Shown here one piece after another: positions 1-11,177 of a stretch of 64,000 nucleotides of DNA. A model generated the notes under the pieces. It made no database searches. It was not told the origin of the DNA and was given only the letters and a program-made list of their open reading frames with translations. The stretch is from Platerodrilus igneus. Lineage: Eukaryota; Arthropoda; Insecta; Coleoptera; Lycidae. The translations under genes were made by a program, and so were the position numbers. The first letter of the stretch is position 1; each line of letters begins with the position of its first letter. The stretch spans positions 9,450,001 through 9,514,000 of the forward strand of contig JARFIW010001104.1 in the NCBI GenBank assembly GCA_036346225.1, in the 5' to 3' direction.

Positions 1-470
1 TTACAATCAGGTGGTTTAATTTCTGCAATATAACAATCTTTATTCAGTGCGTAGGATTTTAATTCCGTATTTATTTCTGACGCATTCAATGTATAAGCGG
101 TTGAAGTCCGCCACTGAGAAACAGGGTACTTAAGCCAGAAAGGCCCACCCCACCACAAGGGATGATCTAATAATTGTGATGCTGAGATGCCACGGGAGCC
201 ACAATTCGCGGGATTCTCTTTTGAGTCGACGTGGTGCCATTTTATATGAGGCATATTCTCATTAATTTCAATTACTCTGTTTGCTACAAAAGGTTTAAGT
301 AAATGAGGCGCTGTTCGGATCCTTGTTAAAACAGTTGTACTATCCGTAAAGGCAAGGCTAGGTTGAAGTGATAGTACACCATTCAATGAATTAATTACAT
401 ATTTAAATAATCGAGATAGCAACAATGCTCCACTGAGTTCTAAGCGGGTGTCGTCATAGATTTTAAGGGT
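1..470 (-). pseudogene. BEL/Pao pol: RNase H-like region, cut by the window edge
   Basis: One minus-strand frame is open from about 440 down to position 1 without a start codon, so it is an internal piece of pol. It reads LELSGALLLSRLF, then TDSTTVLTRIR, VANRVIEI, WHHVDSKENPANCGSRG and LWWGGPFWL. This series is typical of the RNase H-like part of BEL/Pao polyproteins just before the integrase. The segment upstream (about 445-480) is in another frame, so one frameshift separates it from the preceding pol sequence. The frame is still open at position 1, and integrase would be expected beyond the window. Confidence 0.8.
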
Positions 471-584
471 GCTACACGACTTTTGGCCATAAGCAAATTA
501 GTTTTAACAACTATACCCTTTTCATTAAAATGACCAAATATACAGCTGCGCAATAGCCGCATTCCGACGCATCAGAAAACCCTA

Positions 585-967
585 CTAGAACATTATGTGC
601 CACCGATTGTATAGAAAATATCTCTCAATTTTTATATTTTTTAGGAAGTCATATTCTCGTAGAAATTCTGACCATTCTACCTTTAAGTTGCCAAGAATGG
701 GATCATCCCATCCTAATTGGGCTAACCATAATTTTTGCATAAAATGTTTTGCCTTAAAATAACTGGAGTAAGCCATCCTAAAGGGTCAAATATTTTAGCA
801 ATATTCGATAATATTGCTCGTTTAGAAAAAACTGGAGACAACGAAAGCACCTTATAACAAAAGGAATCAGATTTTGCATCCCATTGCAAACCTAAGAGGC
901 TATAAAGTGTTTCGCTTTCTTCAAGTGAAACGGAAGTTTCTCTGTGTTCCGGTGAAACTGTTTTCAA
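585..967 (-). pseudogene. BEL/Pao pol: segment between RT and RNase H, frameshifted
   Basis: Two overlapping minus-strand frames (722-967 and 585-776) carry consecutive parts of the same protein. The first contains LGLQWDAKSD, SKRAILSNIAKIFDPLGWLTPV, the highly conserved 'I-x-K-x-FDPLGW' box downstream of the BEL RT. The second continues with KLWLAQLGWDDP and a W-x-EFLREYDFL stretch. The break between them at about 730-775 is a frameshift inside a conserved region, so this is degradation and not programmed shifting. It follows the RT frame 964-2253 directly. Confidence 0.8.
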
Positions 968-2253
968 CAGTTGAGGACAATTAGAAGTCCATTTTGTAAA
1001 CTAAAACAACCTGAAGCTAACAGGTTTGACAATTGTTCTTTTATTTCTAAAAGGGTATCGATTGATGAAGCTCCGGTTAAAATATCGTCGACGTAGGTGT
1101 CCCTACGTAATACTTGTGCAGCTAATGGAAAATTTTCCTCCCCATCTTGAGCGAGTTGCTCCAAAGTTCTCAGCGCCAAATATGGGGCTGACGAGACACC
1201 GTAGGTTACGGTTTTTAAACGGTAAGCCTTAATTGCTTGTGTGGGGTTTTCGCGCCACAAGATAAACTGAAAACGTTGATCCTCCTGTCTTAAATGGATC
1301 ATTCTGTACATTTTATTAATATCTGCGCTAAACACAAACGGATGCAGTCTAAAATGCATAATAATTTCAAAAATATCGCGTTGTAACTTGGGACCTACAT
1401 ATAACACATCATTCAACGACTGACACTTAGGTAAATGAGCAGAGGCAACGAACACCACCCTTAACTTAGTGGTGCTGCTGGACTGCTTTACGACACAGTG
1501 ATGTGGAATGAAGTATCGTGCGTCCTCACTATTTTTAGAAAATTCCATATGACCTAAACTTTCATATTCGCGAAGAAAAATTATATAATCTTTCTTAAGA
1601 TGCGGTTGTCGAGCAAGGCGACGTTCTAAATTATATAAACGGTTGAGTGCTAGATCATAAGTATTTCCAAATTGATAATTGTTTGTCTTGAAAGGCAAGG
1701 GTACCACAAATGCACCTTCCTTCGTACGAGTATAAAATTTTTTAAACACTTGTTCGCATTTCTCTTCATCTGGATTTATAATTTTACGATCAGGAATATT
1801 TTCAATTTCCCAAAATTTTTGTAAAGAGTTTTCTAATGAATCTGCTAGTGATGTAAACAATACAGTTTGAATATTTGTAGAAGGGTCACTATAGCGTAGA
1901 TTAGTTTTGCCTGTAATAACCCAACCAAAAACACTATTAAGTGCCCATGGAGAATCAGCACTGGGACGCAACCTCTCGCCGGTAAACAGGTCTGGATATA
2001 CGTCAGCGCCGAGTAACAATTCAATTCGAGACGGCAAATAAAATTTTGGATCCGCCAAATGTAAATACCTGAACTGATTTACAATATTAGTAGGTATTTC
2101 TACCGAGGGCATTTCGGCAGTAATACTTGGCACTAATACAGTTTTTAAATTAAACTGAGGTTTCTCGCTACTGTAAGGTTTAATTAAACAATCAGATGTA
2201 CTTTTGACATTTAATATGGGTTTTGACCCAAGCTTGCAACAGTAAAGTTGCAA
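964..2253 (-). CDS. BEL/Pao pol: peptidase A17 C-terminal part and reverse transcriptase
   Basis: This 429-codon open frame holds the C-terminal half of a peptidase A17-type region (LLLGADVYPDLF at residues about 80-90, SPWALNSVFGWVITG at about 101-115) followed by a reverse transcriptase. RT motif A is seen as FSADINKMYRMI with the catalytic Asp at 311, motif B as TYGVSSAPYLA at about 340, and the catalytic YVDD box at 387-390. All three catalytic aspartates are present. The first Met is probably arbitrary, because the frame is an interior part of a Gag-Pol polyprotein; the true upstream connection to the peptidase active site is broken near 2290. The product would copy the element's RNA into DNA in cytoplasmic particles if it were intact. 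Confidence 0.85.
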   Translation of the reverse strand: MQLYCCKLGSKPILNVKSTSDCLIKPYSSEKPQFNLKTVLVPSITAEMPSVEIPTNIVNQFRYLHLADPKFYLPSRIELLLGADVYPDLFTGERLRPSADSPWALNSVFGWVITGKTNLRYSDPSTNIQTVLFTSLADSLENSLQKFWEIENIPDRKIINPDEEKCEQVFKKFYTRTKEGAFVVPLPFKTNNYQFGNTYDLALNRLYNLERRLARQPHLKKDYIIFLREYESLGHMEFSKNSEDARYFIPHHCVVKQSSSTTKLRVVFVASAHLPKCQSLNDVLYVGPKLQRDIFEIIMHFRLHPFVFSADINKMYRMIHLRQEDQRFQFILWRENPTQAIKAYRLKTVTYGVSSAPYLALRTLEQLAQDGEENFPLAAQVLRRDTYVDDILTGASSIDTLLEIKEQLSNLLASGCFSLQNGLLIVLNC

Positions 2254-2292
2254 TTTTGAATATGTAGACCAAGTTTTGAGCGCAAGACGCGG

Positions 2293-2769
2293 TTAAAAAT
2301 GAAGTTTGAGCACCGAGTCAATCAACGCTCTGACTGGTTGAAAGACGTTGGATGAATCTTTTATGTGAACAATAGCTGTTCCTAAAAGGACAATTTGATT
2401 TTGTAGTGGTACTGAAGCACAAGATGACGCATGGGTCAAAACAGTAGTTTCGGAATTAACAATATTTTCACTATCAGAAGCGAATGACGCATGGGTCATA
2501 ATACTGGGTTCAGAATTGGCATTATTTGCGCTATCCGAATCGAATGTAGGATGAAGCAATGAATTATGCCTACGACCACAATGAAAACAACTAGTTTTTG
2601 ATTTGCAATTATAGACACTGTGGTCCTCTTTCAAGCAATTGAAACACAGGTTATGAGCCTGAACTTTGGCCTTTTGTCGGTAAGAGACAAAGACAAAACT
2701 TCGGGCACCTGTAAATCGTATGCGTATTTTTGCAGCAAGGGCACGGTTTCGAATAAGAAGTAGTAACAA
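2293..2769 (-). pseudogene. BEL/Pao gag C-terminus (zinc knuckles) and start of peptidase, broken
   Basis: The frame encodes two cysteine-histidine knuckles: CFNCLKEDHSVYNC and the adjacent CFHCGRRH. These follow the BEL gag and bind the element's RNA in related elements. A Ser/Asn-rich linker containing a short internal repeat (the N-S-E-x-x-x-x-T-HAS pattern twice) leads to the peptidase, which reads VRALIDS and then leaves frame immediately after the Asp-Ser of the aspartic active site and stops. The peptidase is therefore inactive in this copy. The N-terminal 25 or so residues overlap the gag frame in another phase and are probably not translated. Confidence 0.75.
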
Positions 2770-3724
2770 ACGACCTCCGTAAATTAGAATTTGGCGTTAA
2801 AATTGTGTTACCTTTTATTGTTTGTGAAGGTTTAACATTTTGAGTAGTATTTGGAAATTTTGACAACTCAAAAATCTGTATTTGATTTTGTACAAACTTA
2901 ACTAATTGGTCAAATGTAGGAATTTCCACGCCTATATTAGACGCTTCAAATTGTTTTCTAGTGTCATTGGGCAGAATTCTGAATGCCAAGTGAAACAGAA
3001 TAAAATCATCAAGTTTGGGTATTTGCAAGGCCCTTAATGACACTACTGCTTCATAAAATGTTTGGATAAACTGCGTAAAATTGTTTAGATTTTCCGTATA
3101 AAATTGCTTAGATGCAAGCATACTATCTAGCAAATCACTGGCTAATATTCTTTTGTTTTCATATTTTGCAAGCAAGATGTCAAAAACAATATCATAGTTT
3201 ACTTCTGTCAATGGCAAACTTTTGGCAATACTCAATGCCGGTCCTGAAAGAGCATTAATTAAGTGATGAAACTTTTCTATTTTAGTTAGGCCCTGATTAT
3301 TATGAATCAAAGATCGATAACTATCATAAAAAACTTTCCAGTTTCGTAACGAACCGTCAAACCGGGGTAGGATAATTTTTGGTAAACTGCTACTGGATAT
3401 ATGAGACGGTCCCGAAGTTGATATTACAGTAGGAAAAATTCTCTTCGCTACCGCTTTGATTTGAAAATACAGATCTTCAAAAGACAATAGAGGTTTCATA
3501 TCAACTTCTTGATCAGGTGAAATACGCAAAGTTAGATCCATAATTGCGTTTTGAATTTTTTCAAATTCACGGTAAGTATCGTCTAGTTTGGAATATCTAC
3601 ATTCGAAATTATCAATTTTACTTGGATCATTTAAAACGTTTTTTGACAAATCAAAAAGAATTTGTGCACGGACATATAATTTTTCTCTATTAGCTAACAA
3701 AACTTTTAATTCTCTTTCTGACAT
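2651..3724 (-). CDS. BEL/Pao gag (DUF1759-like) polyprotein
   Basis: The best start is the Met at 3724 (MSERELKVLL), six codons inside the longest frame. The N-terminal 100 residues are charged and probably helical. The central part has the DUF1759 signature of BEL gag: LPKIILPRFDGSLRNWKVF, a Y-x-S-L-IH stretch, KFHHLINALSGPA and a YENKRIL segment. A Cys-rich end (CPCCKNTHTIYRCPKF) is the first zinc-binding part. The frame is then lost and the last 15 or so residues are out of phase; the natural continuation is in the 2293-2769 frame. It would form the capsid of the retrotransposon particle. Confidence 0.85.
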   Translation of the reverse strand: MSERELKVLLANREKLYVRAQILFDLSKNVLNDPSKIDNFECRYSKLDDTYREFEKIQNAIMDLTLRISPDQEVDMKPLLSFEDLYFQIKAVAKRIFPTVISTSGPSHISSSSLPKIILPRFDGSLRNWKVFYDSYRSLIHNNQGLTKIEKFHHLINALSGPALSIAKSLPLTEVNYDIVFDILLAKYENKRILASDLLDSMLASKQFYTENLNNFTQFIQTFYEAVVSLRALQIPKLDDFILFHLAFRILPNDTRKQFEASNIGVEIPTFDQLVKFVQNQIQIFELSKFPNTTQNVKPSQTIKGNTILTPNSNLRRSFVTTSYSKPCPCCKNTHTIYRCPKFCLCLLPTKGQSSGS

Positions 3725-3996
3725 TGTAATCAAAATAAACAAGAATTAGTTACCAAATAGAAATTGGAATACACTGTGTTTACTAAGATAAACTCAGGTT
3801 TCTCTAGAAGTGATAAAACAGCTGTGCAGATAAATAGCGTTAATGCCCACACATCTGTTTCTGTACTTAAATGTAAGTTTCTAATAATTTGTATATCACT
3901 TGAAAACATGCACAGATTATCAATAATTTTTAATTTTAATATTTAATGCAAATATTTTAATACACCCACAATTAAACAAAATGTCTTTTAATAATT

Positions 3997-4014
3997 CGGC
4001 CTCGATTGCGACCA
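3997..4014 (-). promoter_or_regulatory. Candidate PBS of the BEL/Pao element, next to the LTR end
   Basis: On the minus strand an LTR-like end (TCTAACA, ending at 4022) is followed seven bases later by TGGTCGCAATCGAGGCCG. It begins with TGG, as a primer-binding site must, and lies about 270 bases upstream of the gag start. I did not match it to a specific tRNA. Confidence 0.4.
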
Positions 4015-4102
4015 GAACTTTTGTTAGATATTAAGAGCGGACTGTAAGGGTTGGTATACTTAATAATTGTGGGTAAAATAGGTAAAAGAAATATGAAAGG
4101 AA

Positions 4103-4110
4103 CTTATATA
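4103..4110 (-). promoter_or_regulatory. Candidate LTR TATA box of the BEL/Pao element
   Basis: TATATAAG on the minus strand lies about 85 bases upstream of the proposed LTR end at 4022. That is a plausible position for a BEL LTR promoter with a short R-U5. The start of this LTR (to the right) could not be placed. Confidence 0.35.
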
Positions 4111-4239
4111 ATCTGTGGTACTCACCGGCACATTGATGTGGGTAACTATAATGAAGACAGTGAAGATAGTGCAGTTTAGGATCGGCACGGGATCCTGGTC
4201 TTCCACACTTACACGAACACGTTTCAATAGACAATGATT

Positions 4240-6060
4240 GTTATTATACTACACTACTCGCACACGCGCAAAAGTATTTGAATCACATTTTCTAAGGAAG
4301 GGAAATGGTTAAACTACTAGGAAATTTTCATTCTTATTGCAATCGTAAACAATAGTAGATATTGATGCATATGGAAAGGAGGGAGTTGAGCTTATTTGAA
4401 TGTTATTTAGAGTGGGTATTTCATCAAGAACAGATGAAACTTGCTAACAGAGAAACAAAGAAAGACTATCAGAGAAATTAGGTATGGGACGGAGACAAGT
4501 ATAGTTTTGAATATTGGTTCGAGAGGGTAATGTTTGATTAATCTGCAGGTGGACAACTAACGCAACAAGCAAGGGTTATTTGGTTAAATGTGGATAAGAG
4601 TGAGAAAGAAATACAATGTGTTAATATAGAGTGGGGTTATTTTGTTGGTTTGGCAGGCAAGTGGTTAACTAAACAAAGAGGTATTAATTTGGCAGAAGTA
4701 ATAAGAAAAAGAAAGACATAATACAAAGTTCGTTAAGTTTGAGGTTTAAACTAGGCAGTGGGATAAGAACAGATTGGGGATTAGACAAGGTAATGAATAG
4801 TAGATTGAGGGAGTATGTTGAAGGGAGATGGCTATAATGTGTATTGTGGAAGGCGTGTTTTAGCGGCAACTTGGGTTTAGTAGGGGCTAAAATTCGGAGA
4901 AATAAGTGTCCATTGCGAGAGACACAAAGAAAATAACTTGGGGAGCGGGTTTGTGTCGGGCAAGATTCTAGGATTTGGATGGCAGTTGATGTTTTGTGTA
5001 GAAATTTCGGAGAAATGAGTGAACGTTAGCTTGTGGGTTTTTAAGAATTGGAAACCGTTGGAAATTTACTGAGAAGCCTTGTTTGTTTGTATCGACGGAT
5101 TTTTAAGAATTTAGAAGCTTTAGAGGGGCACAAAAGCCTATATAGAGACAAGGAGTTGGTGGTAGGACTCTCTCTTATCTTCGCTTCTTTTTACGCGCTA
5201 ACTACTACGCTAGTAATAGTGAACGAGATTACAGCTGACTTGTCTACAAGTGATAACAATCTTTGAGTACAGTTTGAAATATAACTGACACCGGTGGTGT
5301 TCAATATCGACCAGCTGTCAGCAAAGGTATTATAGAAAGTATTAAAGAATGGAAATGAGTAGCAGACATACATAAGTAAGTACCCACTGCGTGATATTTG
5401 TTGGGTGCATAGTAGGCACATTAAATGGAGTAGAGGTTCATGGTAGAAAAATTTGATTGTTTACCTACCGTAAATGGAATCCGTAGCCGAATTAGAGGAA
5501 TTTGGAAATCTCTGGTAATCGAGAAAACAGAGTAGCAGCTGGTAGTTGCCGTTGGTGCAGTCCTGATTGGGGGACATTCCTGAAGGCGCAGTTAATGATA
5601 AAGGCAGCAGACGTTGATGGTATAGGAGCAGATCCATGGGCAGTAGAAATCTAGGTTACGGATTTTCATTAAAATTTGCTTTTTGTGTTTAGCTTGTGTG
5701 CAATGACTTTTGCACTTTATGGGTATGTGCTGTGGAACTAAAAGTAAGAGAATCGAAAACAGTTAATGATTATACTTTTATGATATTATTTTTATATATT
5801 TTGCTTATGAGAGGATTTAGGTTATTAAAATGATTTTGTACTATTTTATTATGTGCAAGGTAAAAGGGACTCTTGTAATTTATTGTTTCAAAATTAGCAC
5901 GAGTAATTAAAGATTTTACTATTAGCTCGTATTAAACCAGGGGTAACGTTAAGTTGGTGGTAAAGCCCTGTTACTTTTAATAATTATTAATCTGGGTAAT
6001 ATGTGATAAAATGTATTATTCGAAAAATATAATTATTCTGTGAACTAGATGCTGATGATA
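4240..6060. other. Non-coding DNA upstream of the BEL/Pao element
   Basis: No frame longer than about 75 codons and no protein family is recognisable. Part of the left side probably belongs to the U3 of the BEL LTR. The composition is less AT-rich at 4.3-5.6 kb than further right. I see no repeat pairing with other parts of the window. Confidence 0.4.
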
Positions 6061-6183
6061 ATTCTTGGTATATAATTTTTTTTTAATAAATCGAAGAGAG
6101 TTACCGTTGCAACGTTTTTCTTTTTGGTGGTGTAGTTATTTTTCAGACAAGAGCTTTAAGATCAAAAGACTTCGCAGCATTTA

Positions 6184-6295
6184 TAGCGCCCAAAGGTGGG
6201 GCTCGTACAAACAGTTAAACTTCAGAGAATTTTACGGCACCCAATTTTAGGGGCTTTTAAAAACGGAAACTCATAAAATTTATGGCACCCACATA
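6184..6295 (+). repeat. Cluster of three degraded PBS-like boxes
   Basis: Three related boxes occur at 6184-6202, 6234-6254 and from 6283. Each resembles TGGCGCCCAACGTGGGGC, which is complementary to the 3' end of insect tRNA-Lys(CTT) as I remember it. The first reads TAGCGCCCAAAGGTGGGGC. They are about 50 bases apart and run into an AT microsatellite. Confidence 0.4.
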
Positions 6296-6308
6296 CCGCA
6301 TATCGCAG

Positions 6309-6309
<1 letters not shown>

Positions 6310-6352
<43 letters not shown>
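6310..6352. repeat. (AT)n microsatellite
   Basis: An uninterrupted AT dinucleotide run of about 43 bases. Confidence 0.95.
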
Positions 6353-6354
<2 letters not shown>

Positions 6355-7434
6355 CTCAAATTTAGACCAGGGTAGAAAATTAATTAACGACATCAAATAA
6401 TTTTAATCACCGTGTATAAGGAAGCTGTGGGAAAAAGTACGCGTAATTAAAAGCCTACTGTGAAGATTTAAATCATTCAATTAGAATGTAGGGTTTGTAT
6501 AGAACTTTATTAGATAATACGCGTTATTAAAACCGTGGAGCATAAAAAGTTATTCGTTTCATTAAAATTAAGGGATTTAAATTATTCGCTAGACGCTTTC
6601 TATAAAAAGAAGCAGAATTAAAATGCTCAACTTGTATGTAATTTAATTGCTCCAAGTATAAAGAAACAAATAGAAATTACGTGCAAAATTTATATTAATT
6701 AATTCAAGTTTTAAGTAACGGGTATTAAACAAAGTGTACAAATAAGAATTAATGTTTAATTAGTATTCGCTAAAAATTAAAGGGTAGAAATCAATTCCAT
6801 TCATTATTATTTTAATTGGAGTTAATTGAACGATTATTAAGATATAACATGCATAAAAGCTTTTAAAAAACCAATAATACCAAATATGAGACGCGTTGCT
6901 AGCATACAAATATATCTAGAAGGTAAAATACGTGGAATATTCAAATCGTAGAAGTATTACGATTGAACACCTGCGTATTTTTAAAAGTCAATTTCTGTTT
7001 AATTTGTTTGGATAAACATGAAAATTCTGCGTATATTGCAAACGGTTGGATAAACCGTAACTTATATTAAAATAAGAATCCACGTGGACTGAAAAAACCG
7101 ATAGTAAAGAATATCGATTTGCACCACTAAGACCAGGTTAGAAAAAGACGAATGCGCAAGGCAGAGACACGGATAATAAAAGGCGTGATTTGAGCAACGT
7201 CACTGGGTTTGCGATTGGTTGAAATAAGTTGCAGATATGAGAGGTGAAAACAACAATTTCTATACAAAATTAATTGGTTATTCGCAGACGCGTGGCAAGA
7301 CGTGTGAAAATTTCTTGGATTTTCAACCTGGCGTGAGTGCAAATTTTGCAGAATCGCGTGCCGAGCTGTCGAAAAGAGAACAGAGAATGCGAAATTCTAA
7401 AAATTGTCCGTTGCGGGACAAATCTGACGCGCGG

Positions 7435-7619
7435 GCGGATCGTTATATAAACCCGGACTTAAAGGTGTTTCGCTCTCTTATATTTTTTGATTATTTAATA
7501 CTTTAAACAGTTTGGCTCTCTTAGATTTTCGATTTTGATTCAATACTTTAAACAGTTTGGCTCTTAGATTTTTGATTTTATTAAATAGTTTAAAACAGTT
7601 TGCTCTTTATTTTTTTGAT
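7435..7619 (+). promoter_or_regulatory. LTR-like promoter followed by a 43-45 bp tandem array
   Basis: A GC-richer stretch ends in GTTATATAAACCC (TATA box about 7444), followed by three and a half direct units starting at 7467, 7510, 7555 and 7598. Each unit reads GTTTGGCTCTCTTAGATTTT, then an AT-rich end with ACTTTAAACA. The spacings are 43, 45 and 43 bases. A TATA box followed by a transcribed short array is typical of the U3-R part of an LTR. No second copy is present in the window, so the element is not identified. Confidence 0.45.
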
Positions 7620-8570
7620 GTTATACGATACTGCAAGCAGAATACCTGCTACGATACAAGTTATTATGCATTAGTGCACTTAGAAAAGATAGATAAGTAG
7701 CGATAAATAAATACATTTAAGTATGCAGCTTTGTATAGCGTGAACGAATCATGAATTGCTTTGCTAATTTTCGGGAGTGAGTAATCAAGTGTTATTCGTA
7801 AACGTGATTGGATCCACAAAACAAGATTTAGATATACATAGATGAGTTCCTGAGAAGTCCTGAACCAATTTAGACGAATGGTGGTGTACAAAAATTTTAA
7901 AAGCGTTCAGAATCTAAAGCCGTAAACCTAAACCAGCTGGAATGATGGAGTTAGCAAGTCCGATGTGCATTGAAGCCACGAGTGCAGTAACCTTCAAGTA
8001 AATTATACAATTTTGTTCGATCTTTGATGTTTTGGTGGGTGTTGGATACCTTTATAATTTGTTTGATAAAAATGGACAGTAGTGAATTTGTATAAACAAC
8101 AAATTTTTAATTTTAAGGTGAAATTTTCTTGTATAAGTAGAAAGGAGTATTTAGCAGTTTATGTTTTGATTATGATGAAAATTTGAGTCTGTCTTTGAGC
8201 TCAATTAGACTAACCTGTTTATTTAACGAAAAGGGGTGGGAGATGCTCCCTTTTATTCAGACTTAGGTCTGCACATATTGTAACTTAATTAGTATGCATC
8301 CTACCAGGACTTTAATTCTGGATGCAAATTAAAATGATGACAAATTTAAACTTGAAATTTTATGATACTGATATTTATGCTGAAATTTAATTTTGAAATT
8401 TTAATGTATTATAAAATATTGATGTAAATAGAGTTAAAGTTGATGTTTCTCGTAGGAATGTGTTTGTTTTTTTTTATGAATGAGGATGAAAGTTTTAACT
8501 AGGTGAGCAGCCGAGGCTGAAAGAGTAAAAAGGCGACCATTAGAAGAGATTCAACAGGGCGAGAATCACA
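7620..8570. other. AT-rich non-coding DNA
   Basis: No coding frame of interest. It may be the leader of the LTR-like element to the left, since a degraded PBS-like pair follows at 8580-8678. Confidence 0.3.
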
Positions 8571-8579
8571 GCAAATCTT

Positions 8580-8678
8580 GGTGCCCAATTCGAGAGTCTC
8601 GAATATTTTTTTTTTTACTCTGGTGAGGCTTTTTGTAGGTTTCACAGCATATTCTTGACGGCCCAACGTTGGGGCTCG
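8580..8678 (+). repeat. Pair of degraded PBS-like boxes
   Basis: TGGTGCCCAATTCGAG at 8580-8595 and GACGGCCCAACGTTGGGGCT at 8657-8676 both resemble the tRNA-Lys PBS TGGCGCCCAACGTGGGGC. As at 6.2 kb, the pair is followed closely by an AT microsatellite, so both loci probably descend from the same sort of element. Confidence 0.4.
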
Positions 8679-8712
8679 ATTCGAAAACCTTAGTTCCCGA
8701 ATAATGGTGAGG

Positions 8713-8714
<2 letters not shown>

Positions 8715-8763
<49 letters not shown>
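8715..8763. repeat. (AT)n microsatellite
   Basis: An AT dinucleotide run of about 49 bases with one slip near 8754. On the minus strand it encodes a meaningless Ile-Tyr run. Confidence 0.95.
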
Positions 8764-8769
8764 TAAGCG

Positions 8770-11170
8770 TAATTTTGCAATATAGTAAATAGTTTTATAC
8801 ACTGGCTTTTTACAACTAATGTAAACGTAAGTTTCCGGTCTTGATATAATAAATAGATATTGTCACTACCTAAAAACGTGGTACCCTTATTACGTTTATT
8901 TTATATTTGTTTTAAATTTAGTGTACTCGATTACTTCTCGTGTGAGTTTTAGATCAGAATTACTTTCCTGATCTGGGGTTTTGGCTTCCTCTTGTTATTC
9001 CTTCTGGGTTTTTCCCTAGAAATCCTCAAACCAGGTGGCGTTTAAGATAATTTCCGATTAAGACTGGTATTTTCCACACGATAGTATTCCGAAACCCCTT
9101 ATCGAACACTTACACCACCCGTACCACTGAATTAGTCTGCATCCATTGTTGTTGATACAGTTGCGGTTTTCATAACTTGATCGAAATACAGAACTTTAGT
9201 AAGGTACTTCAACGAGTTTCTCTGTGGATTACAGGCTAGGACCAAAACTACGTAACAAGTTTAATGGGCTTTTTATTTGTGACATATATATAACATCATA
9301 TTTTATCAAAAATTAAAACAGAAAACTTAGCTGAAACTTTGCTGAACCATTTGGCGATTGTTCTTGGCTTTCTCAAGAATTTAAAACTAAGGTGCGATAT
9401 TATAAAGGAATTTATATAATATGCTGTAATTTAGAAATCTATATTATCTTAGCGGAATTTTATAAAAATATATTAGAGGGAGTTAAATCAATTTTAACAA
9501 AATTTTATTAAATTTATGTGCTAGGGAAAGAGGCGCATCATTTTTATAATTAAGATTAATGTAAATAAAGAAATATGTGCACCCTAGATTTGAATACTAT
9601 AATCCACAACACTCTTTATATCCAGAAAAAGCCCCCAGTAACGTATAACTTTGCATTTTCACAGGAATATACATTTAAATTCGATTACACTAAATTAAAT
9701 TGAATTAGAGCAATCCAGTTGATTGACTCTTAGAAATAGTGTATAAATGAAGAGCTTGAGGTAATTCCGTATTCCAGATTACCTTAGCTTTCCCAATTTA
9801 CAAAGTTGCTTTATCCAACAATATACACATTAGCTTATTAAACCAAGTAAATATACACATAAGTGAGATTGGTAGGTAGAGAGAAAATTGCATTTGTTGA
9901 ATCCTTCGCTTCACGCTTTAACTAAATTGCCATTTTTAGCAGGACTTGCAGACCAGTGCACCCCGTTCAAATGTAAATAAATTATAGGTATTACTGCATT
10001 TCCTGTTAGTTTGTATTACGTAAATTGGAGGCTAGTGTTTAATTAAAGCTATTCATTTGGGAAGAACCCAAGGATTCAGTGGAAAATAAAATTTTTTTAA
10101 TGAAATTAAAAAAGTTAGCACAAATTCTAAAACGATAAACTCTGTAACGAATTTATAAATGTTGAATCAAACGGTCTCTAAAAACTAATCCAGTTAATTA
10201 AATCAGGTATAATCATTTTAAAAAGCTTGACAACAGTATTTCTTTAAAGTAATGAAAAATATAAGTTTTAAGAAAATTATTAGGTATGATACGCACCCTT
10301 AAATACATCTTATATTTATTAGAGAAGCAAGTATTCGGATCCTCTCTGAACACAATGTGTCCAAGAAGTGGACATTTACAAAATTTTGTTACGCCTCATT
10401 TGGTTTTACAACGAGTTAATTTTGATAATGAATTTAAAGAATATTACTCACACAGTTGTGTAAAATACTATAAATTAATGATTATAATTCTCCTATGATT
10501 AATTATTAAAATAAAATCATTGTGAAGCCAAATGAGACGTTAAAAACTTATAAATAGAAAGACTGTATTTACATATAAAGATTATTAATACAATAACTAG
10601 TGGAAGGTATCGTCTAGCCATAAATTGGAAACACGAAAAACCATGTTTGAAATGAAAGAGCACTAGGGTAATTTATTGTTAATTAAATTTGAGATCTATA
10701 TTTCGAGTAATTTTCTTGGGACTAAAAAATGTGACTAAATGCAGTCATTCGTTGTTATAACAGGTGCGGAATAGTTGTCTCTGCTAGTCACAAATTCATC
10801 TACTGATTTCAACCCTAAGCTAACCCTTATAGCGCTTCGTAACCATTTTTACCTACGTCTTTCTGACCTATATACTAAATTCTTTGCATGCCTCAACATA
10901 TAGCTTCTGCTCATTTCTATTGATGTCTTAACCAATTCTTTCTGCTTCAAATTTTGACTTATCGTTCTGTTACGCCTTTCTTTAATTACATATGTAATAC
11001 TTCTCTATTCCTGAATCGTTTCTAAGACTAGCGTTATTGACTTTATCGATTCAGTTAACGTAATCAGTCCCAGAAAAGCTACTAACCTTATAATTCCTTG
11101 TATGCATCAGGCTCTTAATAGTCTTTTCCATCCACTACGTTTAATTTTCCAATACTCCACCTAAAGATAC
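8770..11170. other. AT-rich DNA without recognisable content
   Basis: Both strands are rich in stops; the longest frame is 70 codons (10286-10498) and shows no family resemblance. No internal repeat was found by eye. Confidence 0.5.
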
Positions 11171-11177
11171 TACATTC

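Larger units (their letters stand above)
1..4022 (-). mobile_element. BEL/Pao LTR retrotransposon, decayed, continues past the left edge
   Basis: Read on the minus strand, the order is LTR end, PBS, gag, zinc knuckles, aspartic peptidase, reverse transcriptase, RNase H-like region. This is the BEL/Pao arrangement. The individual segments resemble the gag-like DUF1759, peptidase A17/DUF1758 and BEL-type RT families. The integrase and the second LTR would lie left of position 1 and are not visible. The reading frame changes several times (near 2690, 2320, 960, 730 and 445), so this copy cannot make a full polyprotein. The gag and RT frames are still long (over 350 and 400 codons), which suggests a fairly young copy. 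Class assignment is confident; the LTR boundaries are not. Confidence 0.88.

Noticed and set aside
7237..7506. An 89-codon frame with charged residues
   Set aside because: It contains the TATA box and the beginning of a tandem array; it is most likely an LTR region, not a gene.
8566..8802. Minus-strand frame with an Ile-Tyr run
   Set aside because: Translation of an (AT)n microsatellite plus PBS-like boxes; no conserved protein features.
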